From Bacteroides cutis (GTDB lineage Bacteria; Bacteroidota; Bacteroidia; Bacteroidales; Bacteroidaceae): a stretch of DNA of 64,000 nt. A model generated the notes under the pieces. The model saw nothing but the letters and a program-made list of their open reading frames with translations. It was not told where the DNA came from and ran no database searches. Shown here in pieces: positions 30,149-38,713 of this stretch; position 1 is the first letter of the stretch, and each line of letters opens with the position of its first letter. The DNA lies in contig NZ_OEST01000004.1 in the NCBI RefSeq assembly GCF_900241005.1, forward strand, positions 62,001 through 126,000, in the 5' to 3' direction. The translations under genes were made by a program, and so were the position numbers.

Positions 30149-30364
30149 ATGCCGGTTACAAAGAAAAAAGAGACTTATTCCCAAGCCATGGAGCGTTTGG
30201 AGAAGATTGTCAATCAAATAGACAACAATGAGTTGGAGATTGACATACTTGCGGAAAAGATAAAAGAAGCGAATGAGATTATTGCGTTTTGCAGTGATAA
30301 ATTGACTAAAGCCGACCGTGAAATTGAAAAATTACTGTCGGAGAAGCAAGAATGTGAAGAATAA
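30149..30364 (+). CDS. xseB: Exodeoxyribonuclease VII small subunit
   Basis: A 71-residue helical protein (TYSQAMERLEKIVNQIDNNELEIDILAEKIKEANEIIAFCSDKL) with the family pattern 'A-ERLE-IV--I-N-EL-ID-L--K--EA'. Several copies coat the XseA tail. It directly follows xseA, the standard arrangement. Confidence 0.93.
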   Translation: MPVTKKKETYSQAMERLEKIVNQIDNNELEIDILAEKIKEANEIIAFCSDKLTKADREIEKLLSEKQECEE

Positions 30365-30416
30365 AAGCTATTTTTGTTGCAAATTGTACGTAATGAAGTA
30401 ACTAATACTTTGAGAT

Positions 30417-31436
30417 ATGAAAGAACTTGATTGGGCTAATCTGCCATTCGGATATATGAAGACAGATTACAATGTGAGAATTTATAATCGTAATGGACAG
30501 TGGGGGGAATTGGAAGTTTGCAGTGAGGAAACTATTCCGATGCACATGGCAGCCACTTGTTTGCATTATGGTCAAGAGGCATTTGAAGGTTTGAAGGCTT
30601 TCCGTGGAAAAGACGGTAAGGTGCGTATCTTCCGTCTGGAAGAGAATGCGGCACGTTTGCAGTCTACTTGTCGCGGTATCCTGATGGCTGAACTTCCTAC
30701 CGAACGTTTCAGAGAGGCTATTTTGAAGGTGGTTAAGTTGAACGAACGTTTTATTCCGCCATACGAATCTGGTGCATCCTTATATATCCGTCCATTACTG
30801 GTGGGTACCGGTGCTCAAGTAGGTGTACATCCTGCCAGTGAGTATCTGTTTGTAGTATTTGTGACTCCGGTGGGTCCTTACTTTAAAGGTGGCTTTTCAA
30901 CTAATCCGTATGTTATCATCCGCGAATATGATCGTGCGGCACCATTGGGTACAGGTATTTATAAGGTAGGTGGTAACTATGCTGCCAGTCTGCGTGCCAA
31001 CAAGAAAGCACATGATTTGGGTTATGCTTGTGAGTTTTATCTGGATGCTAAGGAAAAGAAATATATTGATGAATGTGGTGCAGCCAATTTCTTCGGTATC
31101 AAGGATAATACCTATATTACTCCAAAATCTACTTCTATCTTACCGTCTATCACCAATAAGAGTTTGATGCAGTTGGCAGAAGATATGGGTATGAAAGTTG
31201 AACGCCGTCCGGTTCCAGAAGAGGAGTTGTTGACATTTGAAGAAGCCGGTGCTTGTGGTACGGCAGCTGTAATCAGCCCGATTGAACGTATTGATGATGT
31301 GGAAAATGGTAAGTCTTACGTTATTGCTAAGGATGGTAAGCCGGGACCTGTCTGCACGAAACTATATAACAAATTGCGTGCTATTCAGTACGGTGATGAG
31401 CCTGATACACACGGTTGGGTGACTATCGTAGAATAA
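30417..31436 (+). CDS. ilvE: Branched-chain amino-acid aminotransferase
   Basis: A 339-residue class IV PLP aminotransferase. The Schiff-base lysine is K183 in GTGIYKVGGNYAASL. Other marks are LHYGQEAFEGLKAFRGKDGKVRIFRLEENAARL, GASLYIRPLLVGTGAQVGVHPASEY and the glutamate-bearing YIDECGAANFFGIKDNTYITPKS. It interconverts Val, Leu and Ile with their 2-oxo acids in the cytoplasm. It starts 52 nt after xseB and is followed by a nested inverted repeat, so it may end that transcription unit. Length and motifs match the type-II bacterial IlvE group. Confidence 0.94.
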   Translation: MKELDWANLPFGYMKTDYNVRIYNRNGQWGELEVCSEETIPMHMAATCLHYGQEAFEGLKAFRGKDGKVRIFRLEENAARLQSTCRGILMAELPTERFREAILKVVKLNERFIPPYESGASLYIRPLLVGTGAQVGVHPASEYLFVVFVTPVGPYFKGGFSTNPYVIIREYDRAAPLGTGIYKVGGNYAASLRANKKAHDLGYACEFYLDAKEKKYIDECGAANFFGIKDNTYITPKSTSILPSITNKSLMQLAEDMGMKVERRPVPEEELLTFEEAGACGTAAVISPIERIDDVENGKSYVIAKDGKPGPVCTKLYNKLRAIQYGDEPDTHGWVTIVE

Positions 31437-31458
31437 TAATCAGCAGTTTATACTTTAG

Positions 31459-31522
31459 TTAGGCACGGATTGTGCGGAAAACACGGATTATATTCTGTGA
31501 AATCCGTGTAATCCGTGCCTAA
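31459..31522. repeat. Nested inverted repeat between ilvE and trmB
   Basis: The outer arms TTAGGCACGGATT (31459-31471) and AATCCGTGCCTAA (31510-31522) pair perfectly over 13 bp. The inner arms ACACGGATT (31481-31489) and AATCCGTGT (31501-31509) pair over 9 bp. All four arms share the motif CACGGATT. There is no T-run, so it is not a textbook terminator. Confidence 0.75.
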
Positions 31523-31553
31523 ATGTAGTTGCTTTATATTTCAACGTATATAG

Positions 31554-32312
31554 ATGGGAAAAAATAAATTAGAGAAGTTTGCCGATATGGCAGGTTATCC
31601 GCACGTTTTTGAATATCCGTATTCTGTAGTGGATGATGTGCCGTTTGAGATGAAGGGAAACTGGAATAAGCAGTTCTTCAAAAATGACAATCCGATTGTA
31701 TTGGAGCTTGGTTGCGGTCGTGGAGAATATACTGTAGGTTTGGGGCGTATGTTTCCGGATAAGAATTTTATCGGTGTAGATATTAAAGGTGCCCGTATGT
31801 GGACAGGAGCCACGGAGTCTTTGGAAGCGGGTATGAAGAATGTCGCTTTCTTGCGTACGAATATTGAAATCATTGATCGCTTTTTTGCATCCGGTGAGGT
31901 CAGCGAAATATGGCTTACTTTTTCTGATCCGCAAATGAAGAAGGCTACCAAGCGGCTCACTTCGACTTATTTTATGGAGCGATACCGTAGATTTCTGAAA
32001 GATAACGGTTTGGTTCATCTGAAAACAGATAGTAATTTTATGTTTACTTATACCAGGCACATGATTGAAAAAAATCAGTTACCGTTGGAGTTCATTACCG
32101 ATGATCTTTATCATTCTGATTTGGTGGACGATATTCTTGGTATCCGCACTTATTACGAACAACAATGGTTGGATCGTGGTTTGAATATTAAGTATATCAA
32201 GTTCATGCTGCCACAATCAGGAAATTTGCAGGAACCTGATGTGGAAATAGAATTAGATGAGTATCGCAGTTATAACCGTAGTAAACGTAGCGGGTTGAAA
32301 ACCAGCAAATAG
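31554..32312 (+). CDS. trmB: tRNA (guanine-N7-)-methyltransferase
   Basis: A 252-residue SAM-dependent methyltransferase for m7G46 of tRNA. The SAM motif is [36 protein letters not shown]. The catalytic/tRNA region is [43 protein letters not shown]; TrmB usually has 'FPDPW.K..H.KRR', here [12 protein letters not shown], as in Bacteroidetes-type members. The C-terminus is basic ([13 protein letters not shown]). It precedes the mrp gene by 42 nt. Confidence 0.92.
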   Translation: MGKNKLEKFADMAGYPHVFEYPYSVVDDVPFEMKGNWNKQFFKNDNPIVLELGCGRGEYTVGLGRMFPDKNFIGVDIKGARMWTGATESLEAGMKNVAFLRTNIEIIDRFFASGEVSEIWLTFSDPQMKKATKRLTSTYFMERYRRFLKDNGLVHLKTDSNFMFTYTRHMIEKNQLPLEFITDDLYHSDLVDDILGIRTYYEQQWLDRGLNIKYIKFMLPQSGNLQEPDVEIELDEYRSYNRSKRSGLKTSK

Positions 32313-32354
32313 AACTAATTTAAATCGTAAATTATTAAATTGTAAATAAATATC

Positions 32355-33455
32355 ATGACATTATATCCGAAATTAATTCTTGATGCACTGGCAACGGTGC
32401 GTTATCCCGGTAACGGAAGAAATCTCGTTGAAGCGGAGATGGTTGCTGATAATATGCGTATTGATGGAATGAAAGTCAGTTTCTCACTGACATTCGAGAA
32501 GCCGACTGATCCGTTTATGAAGTCTATGATAAAGGCTGCTGAGACGGCTATACATACTTATGTCTCTCCAGAAGTAGAAGTAGAAATTACTACGGAAAGC
32601 CGTCAGGCTGCACGCCCTGAGGTGGGTAAGTTATTGCCGCAGGTGAAGAATGTAATTGCTGTGTCTTCTGGTAAAGGTGGAGTGGGAAAATCTACTGTGG
32701 CTGCCAACCTGGCTGTGTCGTTGGCAAAGTTGGGTTATAAAGTGGGATTGCTTGATGCCGATATTTTTGGCCCTTCCGTACCGAAAATGTTTCAGGTGGA
32801 AGATGCCAAACCATATGCTGAAAATGTTGGCGGTCGTGATCTTATTGTCCCAATTGAGAAATATGGTATTAAATTGCTGTCCATCGGCTTTTTTGTAAAT
32901 CCGGAACAAGCTACCCTGTGGCGTGGCGGCATGGCGAGTAATGCTCTGAAGCAGTTGGTTGGTGATGCGGATTGGGGAGAACTGGATTACTTTATTTTGG
33001 ATACGCCTCCGGGTACCAGTGATATTCATCTTACTTTATTGCAAACTCTTGCCATAACCGGGGCTGTCATTGTGAGTACTCCACAACAAGTTGCTTTGGC
33101 AGATGCACGTAAGGGTGTGGATATGTATACCAATGATAAAGTGAATGTTCCTATACTTGGTTTAGTAGAAAATATGGCTTGGTTTACACCGGCTGAATTG
33201 CCTGAAAATAAATATTATCTTTTTGGAAAGGAAGGATGTAAACAGTTGGCGGAAAATTTGAATGTGCCTTTATTAGGACAGATACCTATTGTTCAAAGTA
33301 TTTGTGAAGGAGGAGATAAAGGTACTCCTGTTGCACTTGATGAGAATACTGTGACAGGACGTGCTTTCTTGCAATTGGCTGCTGCAGTGGTTCGTCAAGT
33401 AGATCGCCGTAATATAGAAATGGCTCCTACACGGATTGTAGAAGTGCATAAATAA
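32355..33455 (+). CDS. Mrp/ApbC-family iron-sulfur carrier P-loop ATPase
   Basis: A 366-residue protein with an N-terminal MIP18/DUF59-like domain (residues 1-95, LDALATVRYPGNGRNLVEAEMVADN) and a Mrp NTPase domain. The deviant Walker A is VSSGKGGVGKST (Lys112), then LLDADIFGPSVPKMF and YFILDTPPGTSDIHLTLLQTL. Family members load or transfer Fe-S clusters. The usual C-terminal CxxC is absent: the matching region reads ENMAWFTPAELPENKYYLFGKEG, and no two cysteines are spaced that way. The start is an ATG preceded by an AT-rich TCGTAAAT-type leader. It ends at a bidirectional terminator. Confidence 0.9.
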   Translation: MTLYPKLILDALATVRYPGNGRNLVEAEMVADNMRIDGMKVSFSLTFEKPTDPFMKSMIKAAETAIHTYVSPEVEVEITTESRQAARPEVGKLLPQVKNVIAVSSGKGGVGKSTVAANLAVSLAKLGYKVGLLDADIFGPSVPKMFQVEDAKPYAENVGGRDLIVPIEKYGIKLLSIGFFVNPEQATLWRGGMASNALKQLVGDADWGELDYFILDTPPGTSDIHLTLLQTLAITGAVIVSTPQQVALADARKGVDMYTNDKVNVPILGLVENMAWFTPAELPENKYYLFGKEGCKQLAENLNVPLLGQIPIVQSICEGGDKGTPVALDENTVTGRAFLQLAAAVVRQVDRRNIEMAPTRIVEVHK

Positions 33456-33468
33456 TAGGATGATATGG

Positions 33469-33548
33469 ATAAAGTGATAGGATGGTAGTATCCTCTTTGG
33501 TATGATTAAATAGATATCATACGGTTGGCTACCATCCTGTCACTTTAT
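33469..33548. terminator. Bidirectional terminator between mrp and the M56/TonB gene
   Basis: The arms at 33469-33488 and 33529-33548 form a 20-bp stem with one G-U pair (AAAGTGATAGGATGGTAG paired to CTACCATCCTGTCACTTT). On the plus strand TTTATTTTTCTT follows. The two genes converge here. Confidence 0.85.
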
Positions 33549-33555
33549 TTTTCTT

Positions 33556-35325
33556 CTATTGTAACTTGAACACCAATGGGATTGTATATTGTACATTCAC
33601 TTTTTCCCCTTTGTCGGTTCCGGGTTTCCATTGAGGCATGTCACTGATTATTCTGATAGCTTCGGCATCCAATAACGGAGTTATTCCTTTTATAATCTTA
33701 GGATCAGTGATATTCCCTTCTTTGTCTACAATCATTGATACTATGACTTTCCCTTGTACTCCGGCTTTCTGAGCGGCTGCCGGATATTTCAAGTTACTGG
33801 AAATATATTGCATTAATCCTTGTACGCCACCTGGAAACTCTGGCATATTTTCTACCTTTTCATATACCTTTCCTTCAGTTCTGGAGATAGGGGTAGTAGC
33901 TTTAGCTACGGCAACTACTTCTTCCAGATTTCCGTCTTTAGCTGTTCCGACTACTGCTTGATATGGTTCTGCGTTCTTTGGTCCCTGCAGTCTGAACATA
34001 ACGGGTACCGTATATTTTACTCGTACAGCCTTGCCACGTTGCATGCCCGGTTTCCATTTAGGCATGGAACTGATTACGCGAATAGCTTCTTTGTCCAGAA
34101 GAGGGTCTACACTGCGGGTCAAGCCGACATTACTAATACTTCCGTCTTTATTGACAATAAAGTGAACGACTACTCTACCTTCTATATTGTTGGCATGGGC
34201 CTCTATCGGATACTTGACGTTTTTACCCAAGTACTTCATAAGTCCCGGCATGCCTCCGTTGGGAAATTCCGGCATCACCTCCACTACTTCAAAGACTACA
34301 TCTTCGGGGGTTGGGATAATAGTATCTTTAGGATTGGTAATCGTGAGGGAAAGTTCCGCTGACTGAATGTCCAGTGTTTCTGTTGCTACAGTGGACTTTG
34401 CGATTGGGGTATCTACTGCTTCTATGACTTCCAGGGCGATTTCTTTAGTGGTACGTGCCACAGCTTCGATGTTACTGATAATCATAAGTAAAGCTGCTAA
34501 AGGAAGAAACATTAGATACTTGGTTCTTCCTATTTCTCTGGTTCTTTTCTTATTCATCATTTTAATGCGCTTTTTTAATGGTAAAACATTGAAATTATTA
34601 TAGATAGTTGCTGCAGCCTTATGATGTGAGAGGCCTAACAGATGATACTGGTAGGCTTTGGAATCGTAACCGTTTGCCAATACACTGGCATCTGCCATAT
34701 ATTCCAGATTAGTACGGATTTCCCGTTTCATGAGCCAGGCAAACGGGTTGAACCAACATAAAATACAAGCTATTTCGCTGACAATGATATCCAAGGAATG
34801 CCATTGCGAAGCATGTGTAAATTCATGGGTTAATATCTCGTCCAATTCTTGTTCGTTATGTATACTGGGATTAATAAAAATCCATTGGAAGAAAGAGAAT
34901 GGTCCTTGTGCGTTGGGTAACAAATGTACATTTATATTTCCTATTTTCAAAGTACGGCATTGACATGACAGACGGATAATACCTATCAACTGCGAGAGAA
35001 AATGTATAAACAGAATTCCTACCCCTCCCCAATAGAGAATACTGATACTGTTCAGCATTGTACTTGTCCAGTTGATACCTATTTCGGGAGCGATTGTAAA
35101 TTCCGGTAAGACTGTATTGGCGTAAAGATCAGCTATGGCTACCATAGGCTCCTGAGCAACAATCCATGTTTGTATATTCAGTAAAGGTACAGCAGCTGAG
35201 AGTACAAAGAAACATAGTAATGCCATTCTACGCCATCCAAAGAATGTATCTTTATAGAAGAACAGCCGATAAAACGCATAGAATAACGCTATCGCTACAT
35301 TGACTTTTAGAAAATAGGCTAACAT
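33556..35325 (-). CDS. BlaR1-like M56 metallopeptidase fused to two TonB C-terminal domains
   Basis: A 589-residue membrane protein. Hydrophobic segments at about residues 5-22, 34-50 and 95-118, plus one at ~275-290, surround an M56 zinc-protease loop with HEFTH at residues 167-171 and the downstream EYMADASV. The extracytoplasmic C-terminus has two TonB-like domains in tandem. Each starts PEFPGG/PEFPNGG, continues with a 'KYP...A...G.V...IV..DG.I' core, and ends W.PG...G..V.V.YT.P..F. The gene follows a BlaI-type repressor by 13 nt, the arrangement of beta-lactamase-style sensors, where the protease cleaves the repressor on signal. The signal here is unknown. Confidence 0.88.
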   Translation of the reverse strand: MLAYFLKVNVAIALFYAFYRLFFYKDTFFGWRRMALLCFFVLSAAVPLLNIQTWIVAQEPMVAIADLYANTVLPEFTIAPEIGINWTSTMLNSISILYWGGVGILFIHFLSQLIGIIRLSCQCRTLKIGNINVHLLPNAQGPFSFFQWIFINPSIHNEQELDEILTHEFTHASQWHSLDIIVSEIACILCWFNPFAWLMKREIRTNLEYMADASVLANGYDSKAYQYHLLGLSHHKAAATIYNNFNVLPLKKRIKMMNKKRTREIGRTKYLMFLPLAALLMIISNIEAVARTTKEIALEVIEAVDTPIAKSTVATETLDIQSAELSLTITNPKDTIIPTPEDVVFEVVEVMPEFPNGGMPGLMKYLGKNVKYPIEAHANNIEGRVVVHFIVNKDGSISNVGLTRSVDPLLDKEAIRVISSMPKWKPGMQRGKAVRVKYTVPVMFRLQGPKNAEPYQAVVGTAKDGNLEEVVAVAKATTPISRTEGKVYEKVENMPEFPGGVQGLMQYISSNLKYPAAAQKAGVQGKVIVSMIVDKEGNITDPKIIKGITPLLDAEAIRIISDMPQWKPGTDKGEKVNVQYTIPLVFKLQ

Positions 35326-35338
35326 AGTATATCAATCT

Positions 35339-35701
35339 TTATTCTTTTCCTTTTTCAATCATATCTATAATATCTTTCAGGTCGTTGGTTGAAACCTTTT
35401 GCTCTTTGGCGAAAAAAGAAACCATCTCTTTATAAGAGTTTTCAAAGTAGTTACGCACGAATCCACTCATGAAAGTTCGTTTATATTCACTTTCACGAAT
35501 AGCAGGTGTATATTGATATGTATTTCCTACACGTGTGGAACTGACATATTGTTTTCGTTCCAAGTTTTTCACAATAGATGCTACGGTGGTGTAGGGCGGG
35601 GTCGGCTTGGGATATTTGGCAACAATGTCTTTAACGAAGCAACTGCCCAGTTCCCAAATGTAAATCATTGCCTCTTCTTCTTGTAATGTTAACTTTTCCA
35701 T
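35339..35701 (-). CDS. BlaI/MecI-family transcriptional repressor
   Basis: A 120-residue winged-helix protein: LTLQEEEAMIYIWELGSCFVKDIVAKYPKPTPPYTTVASIVKNLERKQYVSSTRVGNTYQYTPAIRESEY. This is the typical BlaI/MecI/CopY pattern, including the TTV recognition helix and the wing. The C-terminal half is the dimerisation region that M56 proteases target. It is the first gene of a two-gene leftward operon with the M56/TonB gene. It probably represses its own operon; no clear dyad operator was identified. Confidence 0.9.
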   Translation of the reverse strand: MEKLTLQEEEAMIYIWELGSCFVKDIVAKYPKPTPPYTTVASIVKNLERKQYVSSTRVGNTYQYTPAIRESEYKRTFMSGFVRNYFENSYKEMVSFFAKEQKVSTNDLKDIIDMIEKGKE

Positions 35702-35729
35702 GGAATAAAGTATTTAATTAAATCCAATA

Positions 35730-35737
35730 CAAAGTTA
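35730..35737 (-). promoter_or_regulatory. Bacteroides -7 promoter box of the blaI-like operon
   Basis: The minus strand reads TAACTTTG, an exact TAnnTTTG match, 29 nt upstream of the ATG at 35701. Confidence 0.65.
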
Positions 35738-35992
35738 CGAAATATTCGTAATTAAACATTGTGCAGTGAGTTAATTAATATAAAATGGTTTAAATAAGAA
35801 TATCCTTCTTTATATATTTCAAATCTTTAGTGATTTGTACCTCTACAGATTTGTATTTTATAGTTATTTTAAGTGTGAATTCTATGCAAATTTCTTGATT
35901 TTACTATTAGAAAATGATTTATGAGTAAAGTTCGGATGATTTGTGTAGGTAATAACGGATAAAAGTACCCACTAAATATTTTTATAGGTAAC

Positions 35993-36000
35993 TATCTTTG
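35993..36000 (+). promoter_or_regulatory. Bacteroides -7 promoter box of the glycosidase operon
   Basis: TATCTTTG matches TAnnTTTG exactly, 43 nt upstream of the ATG at 36043. This makes the upstream in-frame TTG at 35998 implausible as a start. Confidence 0.65.
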
Positions 36001-36042
36001 CATCATCAAAAAAGTAGCTATGGATTAATTTTTATATTGAAC

Positions 36043-37488
36043 ATGAAAAACAAATTCTTGAGTATTTTCTTTTTTTTGACTCTTTGTGCAACAGGGGTTG
36101 TTGCTCAGAAACAGTCTCAGGTATTACCTGCTGATCTGGAAATTCCTTTGAGGTATGGAGCTGAACGTCTTGGGAAACGTCAGGATGCAGCTATGCGGAA
36201 ATTCCGTGATAACCGTTTCGGAGCATTTATCCATTGGGGGCTCTATGCCATTCCCGGTGGAGAGTGGAATGGAAAGATATATTCCGGAGCTGCCGAATGG
36301 TTGAAGGCATGGGCGAAAGTTCCGGCAGATGAATGGTTGAAACTGATGGATCAGTGGAACCCGACAAAATTTAATGCCAAAGAGTGGGCTAAGATGGCAA
36401 AGAAAATGGGAGTGAAGTATGTGAAAATTACAACGAAACATCACGAAGGATTTTGCCTATGGCCAAGTAAATATAGTCAATACACAGTGGCACAGACTCC
36501 ATATAAGAAAGATATATTAGGTGAACTGGTAAAGGCTTATAATGATGAAGGGATAGATGTACATTTCTATTTCTCGGTAATGGACTGGAGTAATCCTGAT
36601 TATCGTTATGATATAAGGTCTGAGGAGGACAGTGTAGCTTTCAATCGTTTCCTCACATTTACCGATAACCAGTTGAAAGAACTTGCTATCCGTTATCCGA
36701 CAGTAAAGGACTTTTGGTTCGATGGTACTTGGGATACCAGTATCAAGAAAAATGGTTGGTGGACGGCCCATGTGGAACGAATGTTGAAGGAAATGCTTCC
36801 TGGTGTTACTATTAATAGCCGTTTGCGTGCCGATGATTATGGTCAACGTCACTTTGATAGTAATGGACATCTGATGGGAGATTACGAGTCGGCCTACGAA
36901 CGTCGTTTACCTGATCCGGTGAAAGATTTGAAAGTGACTCGCTGGGACTGGGAAGCTTGTATGACGATTCCCGAAAATCAGTGGGGATATCATAAAGATT
37001 GGTCCATAAGTTATGTCAAGACTCCTTTGGAAGTACTGGAACGTATTGTGCATGCAGTATCTATGGGAGGAAACATGGTTGTGAACTTCGGGCCACAAGC
37101 TGATGGTGATTTCCGCCCGGAAGAGAAAGAATTGGCAGAAACTGTCGGTAGCTGGATGAAGAAATATGGTGAAAGTATCTATGGTTGCGGTTATTCCGGT
37201 CTACCCAAACAAGATTGGGGGTACTATACCCGTAAAGGTGATGAAATCTATATGATTGTATTCAATGTTCCTTATTCAGGCAAACTGGTTGTGCGAACTA
37301 CGAAGGGACTACAGCTTCTGAATGCTATCATGATGGATGGTGGCAGGGAGTTGGAAGTCGCAGAGACTACCAATAACGAGTACAATGTTTCCCTGCCCTC
37401 ACAGAAACCCGGAGAGCCGTTTGTTGTCAAACTCAAAGTAACGGAAAAGGCAGATAAGGGGAATAAATACAAAGATGCCCTGACTTAA
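36043..37488 (+). CDS. GH29 alpha-L-fucosidase, secreted
   Basis: A 481-residue protein with signal peptide MKNKFLSIFFFLTLCATGVVAQ; the ATG at 36043 is chosen for this reason and for its position after the -7 box. GH29 signatures are FGAFIHWGLYAIPGGEW, YVKITTKHHEGFCLWPSKYSQYTV and YFSVMDWSNPDY. The nucleophile Asp is in VKDFWFDGTWD (about residue 227). The C-terminal beta domain has GGNMVVNFGPQADGDF. It removes alpha-L-fucose from glycans, probably in the periplasm. It heads a rightward run with GH105, GH2 and GH109 genes that are likely used on one fucosylated substrate. Confidence 0.93.
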   Translation: MKNKFLSIFFFLTLCATGVVAQKQSQVLPADLEIPLRYGAERLGKRQDAAMRKFRDNRFGAFIHWGLYAIPGGEWNGKIYSGAAEWLKAWAKVPADEWLKLMDQWNPTKFNAKEWAKMAKKMGVKYVKITTKHHEGFCLWPSKYSQYTVAQTPYKKDILGELVKAYNDEGIDVHFYFSVMDWSNPDYRYDIRSEEDSVAFNRFLTFTDNQLKELAIRYPTVKDFWFDGTWDTSIKKNGWWTAHVERMLKEMLPGVTINSRLRADDYGQRHFDSNGHLMGDYESAYERRLPDPVKDLKVTRWDWEACMTIPENQWGYHKDWSISYVKTPLEVLERIVHAVSMGGNMVVNFGPQADGDFRPEEKELAETVGSWMKKYGESIYGCGYSGLPKQDWGYYTRKGDEIYMIVFNVPYSGKLVVRTTKGLQLLNAIMMDGGRELEVAETTNNEYNVSLPSQKPGEPFVVKLKVTEKADKGNKYKDALT

Positions 37489-37596
37489 TTCTAAAAAATA
37501 TATAAAAAAGATTGATTAGATGAGGGTAATTCCTTAATTTGGGGTTCTTTGTTCAGAGATGAAACTATTACTAACCTTAAAGTAATTATAATAATA

Positions 37597-38706
37597 ATGA
37601 AGAAAAATTTTTTACTGATTCTTTTCCTTTTGGTTACAGCTTGGGCTTTTGCACAACAAAACTTTAGCAAACCTGAGGTAAAAGCAATAATGAAACGCGT
37701 TGCCGACTGGCAAATCGCAAATCCTAACAAAGGTGCAGAACACGACGATTTGGATTGGACACATGCCGCTCTGTATATGGGCATGGTAGATTGGGCTGAG
37801 CTCACCGAGAAGGAAGATAATGATAATTCGTATTACAAGTGGTTGCTCAAGATAGGGCAACGTAACCATTTTCAAGTAGGAAAGTGGATGTATCATGCTG
37901 ATTTTATTGCCGTTGGACAGCCTTTTATAGACCTTTATATTAAATATGGCAATAAGAAGATGGTAGCCCCTGTGATGGCTCGCGCCAACTGGGTAGTAGA
38001 AAATCCCGCTGAAACAACTTTGGAACTGGACTATAGTAAATTGGAAACTTTGGATCGCTGGTCTTGGTGTGATGCATTGTTTATGGCTCCCCCTGTGTAT
38101 GCTAAACTGTATGCGTTGACCAAAGATAAAAAGTATCTGGATTTCTTGAACAAAGAATATAAAGCTACTTACGAGTATTTATACGATAAAGAAGAACAAT
38201 TGTTCTATCGCGACCGCCGCTATTTTGGTAAGAAGGAAGCAAATGGTAAGAAGGTATTCTGGGGACGTGGTAACGGCTGGGTACTTGGTGGATTGTCGGA
38301 GATTTTGCAAGTACTTCCTGAAAATGAACCTTCCCGTGAGTTTTATAAAAATCTGTTTGTCTCTTTGGCTACCCGTGTTGCAGGTTTGCAAAGTCCGGAT
38401 GGATATTGGCATGCCAGTTTGCTTGATCCTGTATCTTATCCTTCTCCGGAAACCAGTGCGACAGGTTTTATTGTCTATGCACTTGCGTACGGAGTGAATG
38501 AGGGATTATTGGATAAAGCAACATTCCTTCCCGTCATTCAGAAAGGATGGAATGCATTGGTCGATGCGGTAGAACCGGATGGCAAACTGGGATATGTACA
38601 GCCTATTGGCGCAGATCCACGTAAAGTGACGCGTGATATGACGGAAGTTTATGGAGTGGGTGCATTCTTGCTGGCAGGCTGCCAGATTTATAAAATGGTA
38701 AACTGA
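37597..38706 (+). CDS. GH105 unsaturated glycuronyl hydrolase, secreted
   Basis: A 369-residue alpha/alpha-barrel protein with signal peptide MKKNFLLILFLLVTAWAFAQ; the ATG at 37597 starts it. Family marks are DLDWTHAALYMGMVDWAE, MYHADFIAVGQPFIDLY, RWSWCDALFMAPPVYAKL (catalytic Asp region), KVFWGRGNGWVLGGL and SPDGYWHASLLDPVSYPSPETSATGFIVYAL. GH105/GH88 enzymes remove the unsaturated uronic acid left by polysaccharide lyases (rhamnogalacturonan-like or ulvan-like chains). It is the second gene of the glycosidase operon; no lyase gene is present in this window. Confidence 0.9.
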   Translation: MKKNFLLILFLLVTAWAFAQQNFSKPEVKAIMKRVADWQIANPNKGAEHDDLDWTHAALYMGMVDWAELTEKEDNDNSYYKWLLKIGQRNHFQVGKWMYHADFIAVGQPFIDLYIKYGNKKMVAPVMARANWVVENPAETTLELDYSKLETLDRWSWCDALFMAPPVYAKLYALTKDKKYLDFLNKEYKATYEYLYDKEEQLFYRDRRYFGKKEANGKKVFWGRGNGWVLGGLSEILQVLPENEPSREFYKNLFVSLATRVAGLQSPDGYWHASLLDPVSYPSPETSATGFIVYALAYGVNEGLLDKATFLPVIQKGWNALVDAVEPDGKLGYVQPIGADPRKVTRDMTEVYGVGAFLLAGCQIYKMVN

Positions 38707-38713
38707 CAATACT

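Larger units (their letters stand above)
35702..36042. other. Divergent AT-rich spacer with two promoters
   Basis: 341 bp separate the blaI-like gene (leftward) and the GH29 gene (rightward). It is strongly AT-rich. It holds one exact -7 box for each direction (35730-35737 minus, 35993-36000 plus). No gene, strong hairpin or repeat array was seen between them. Confidence 0.6.
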
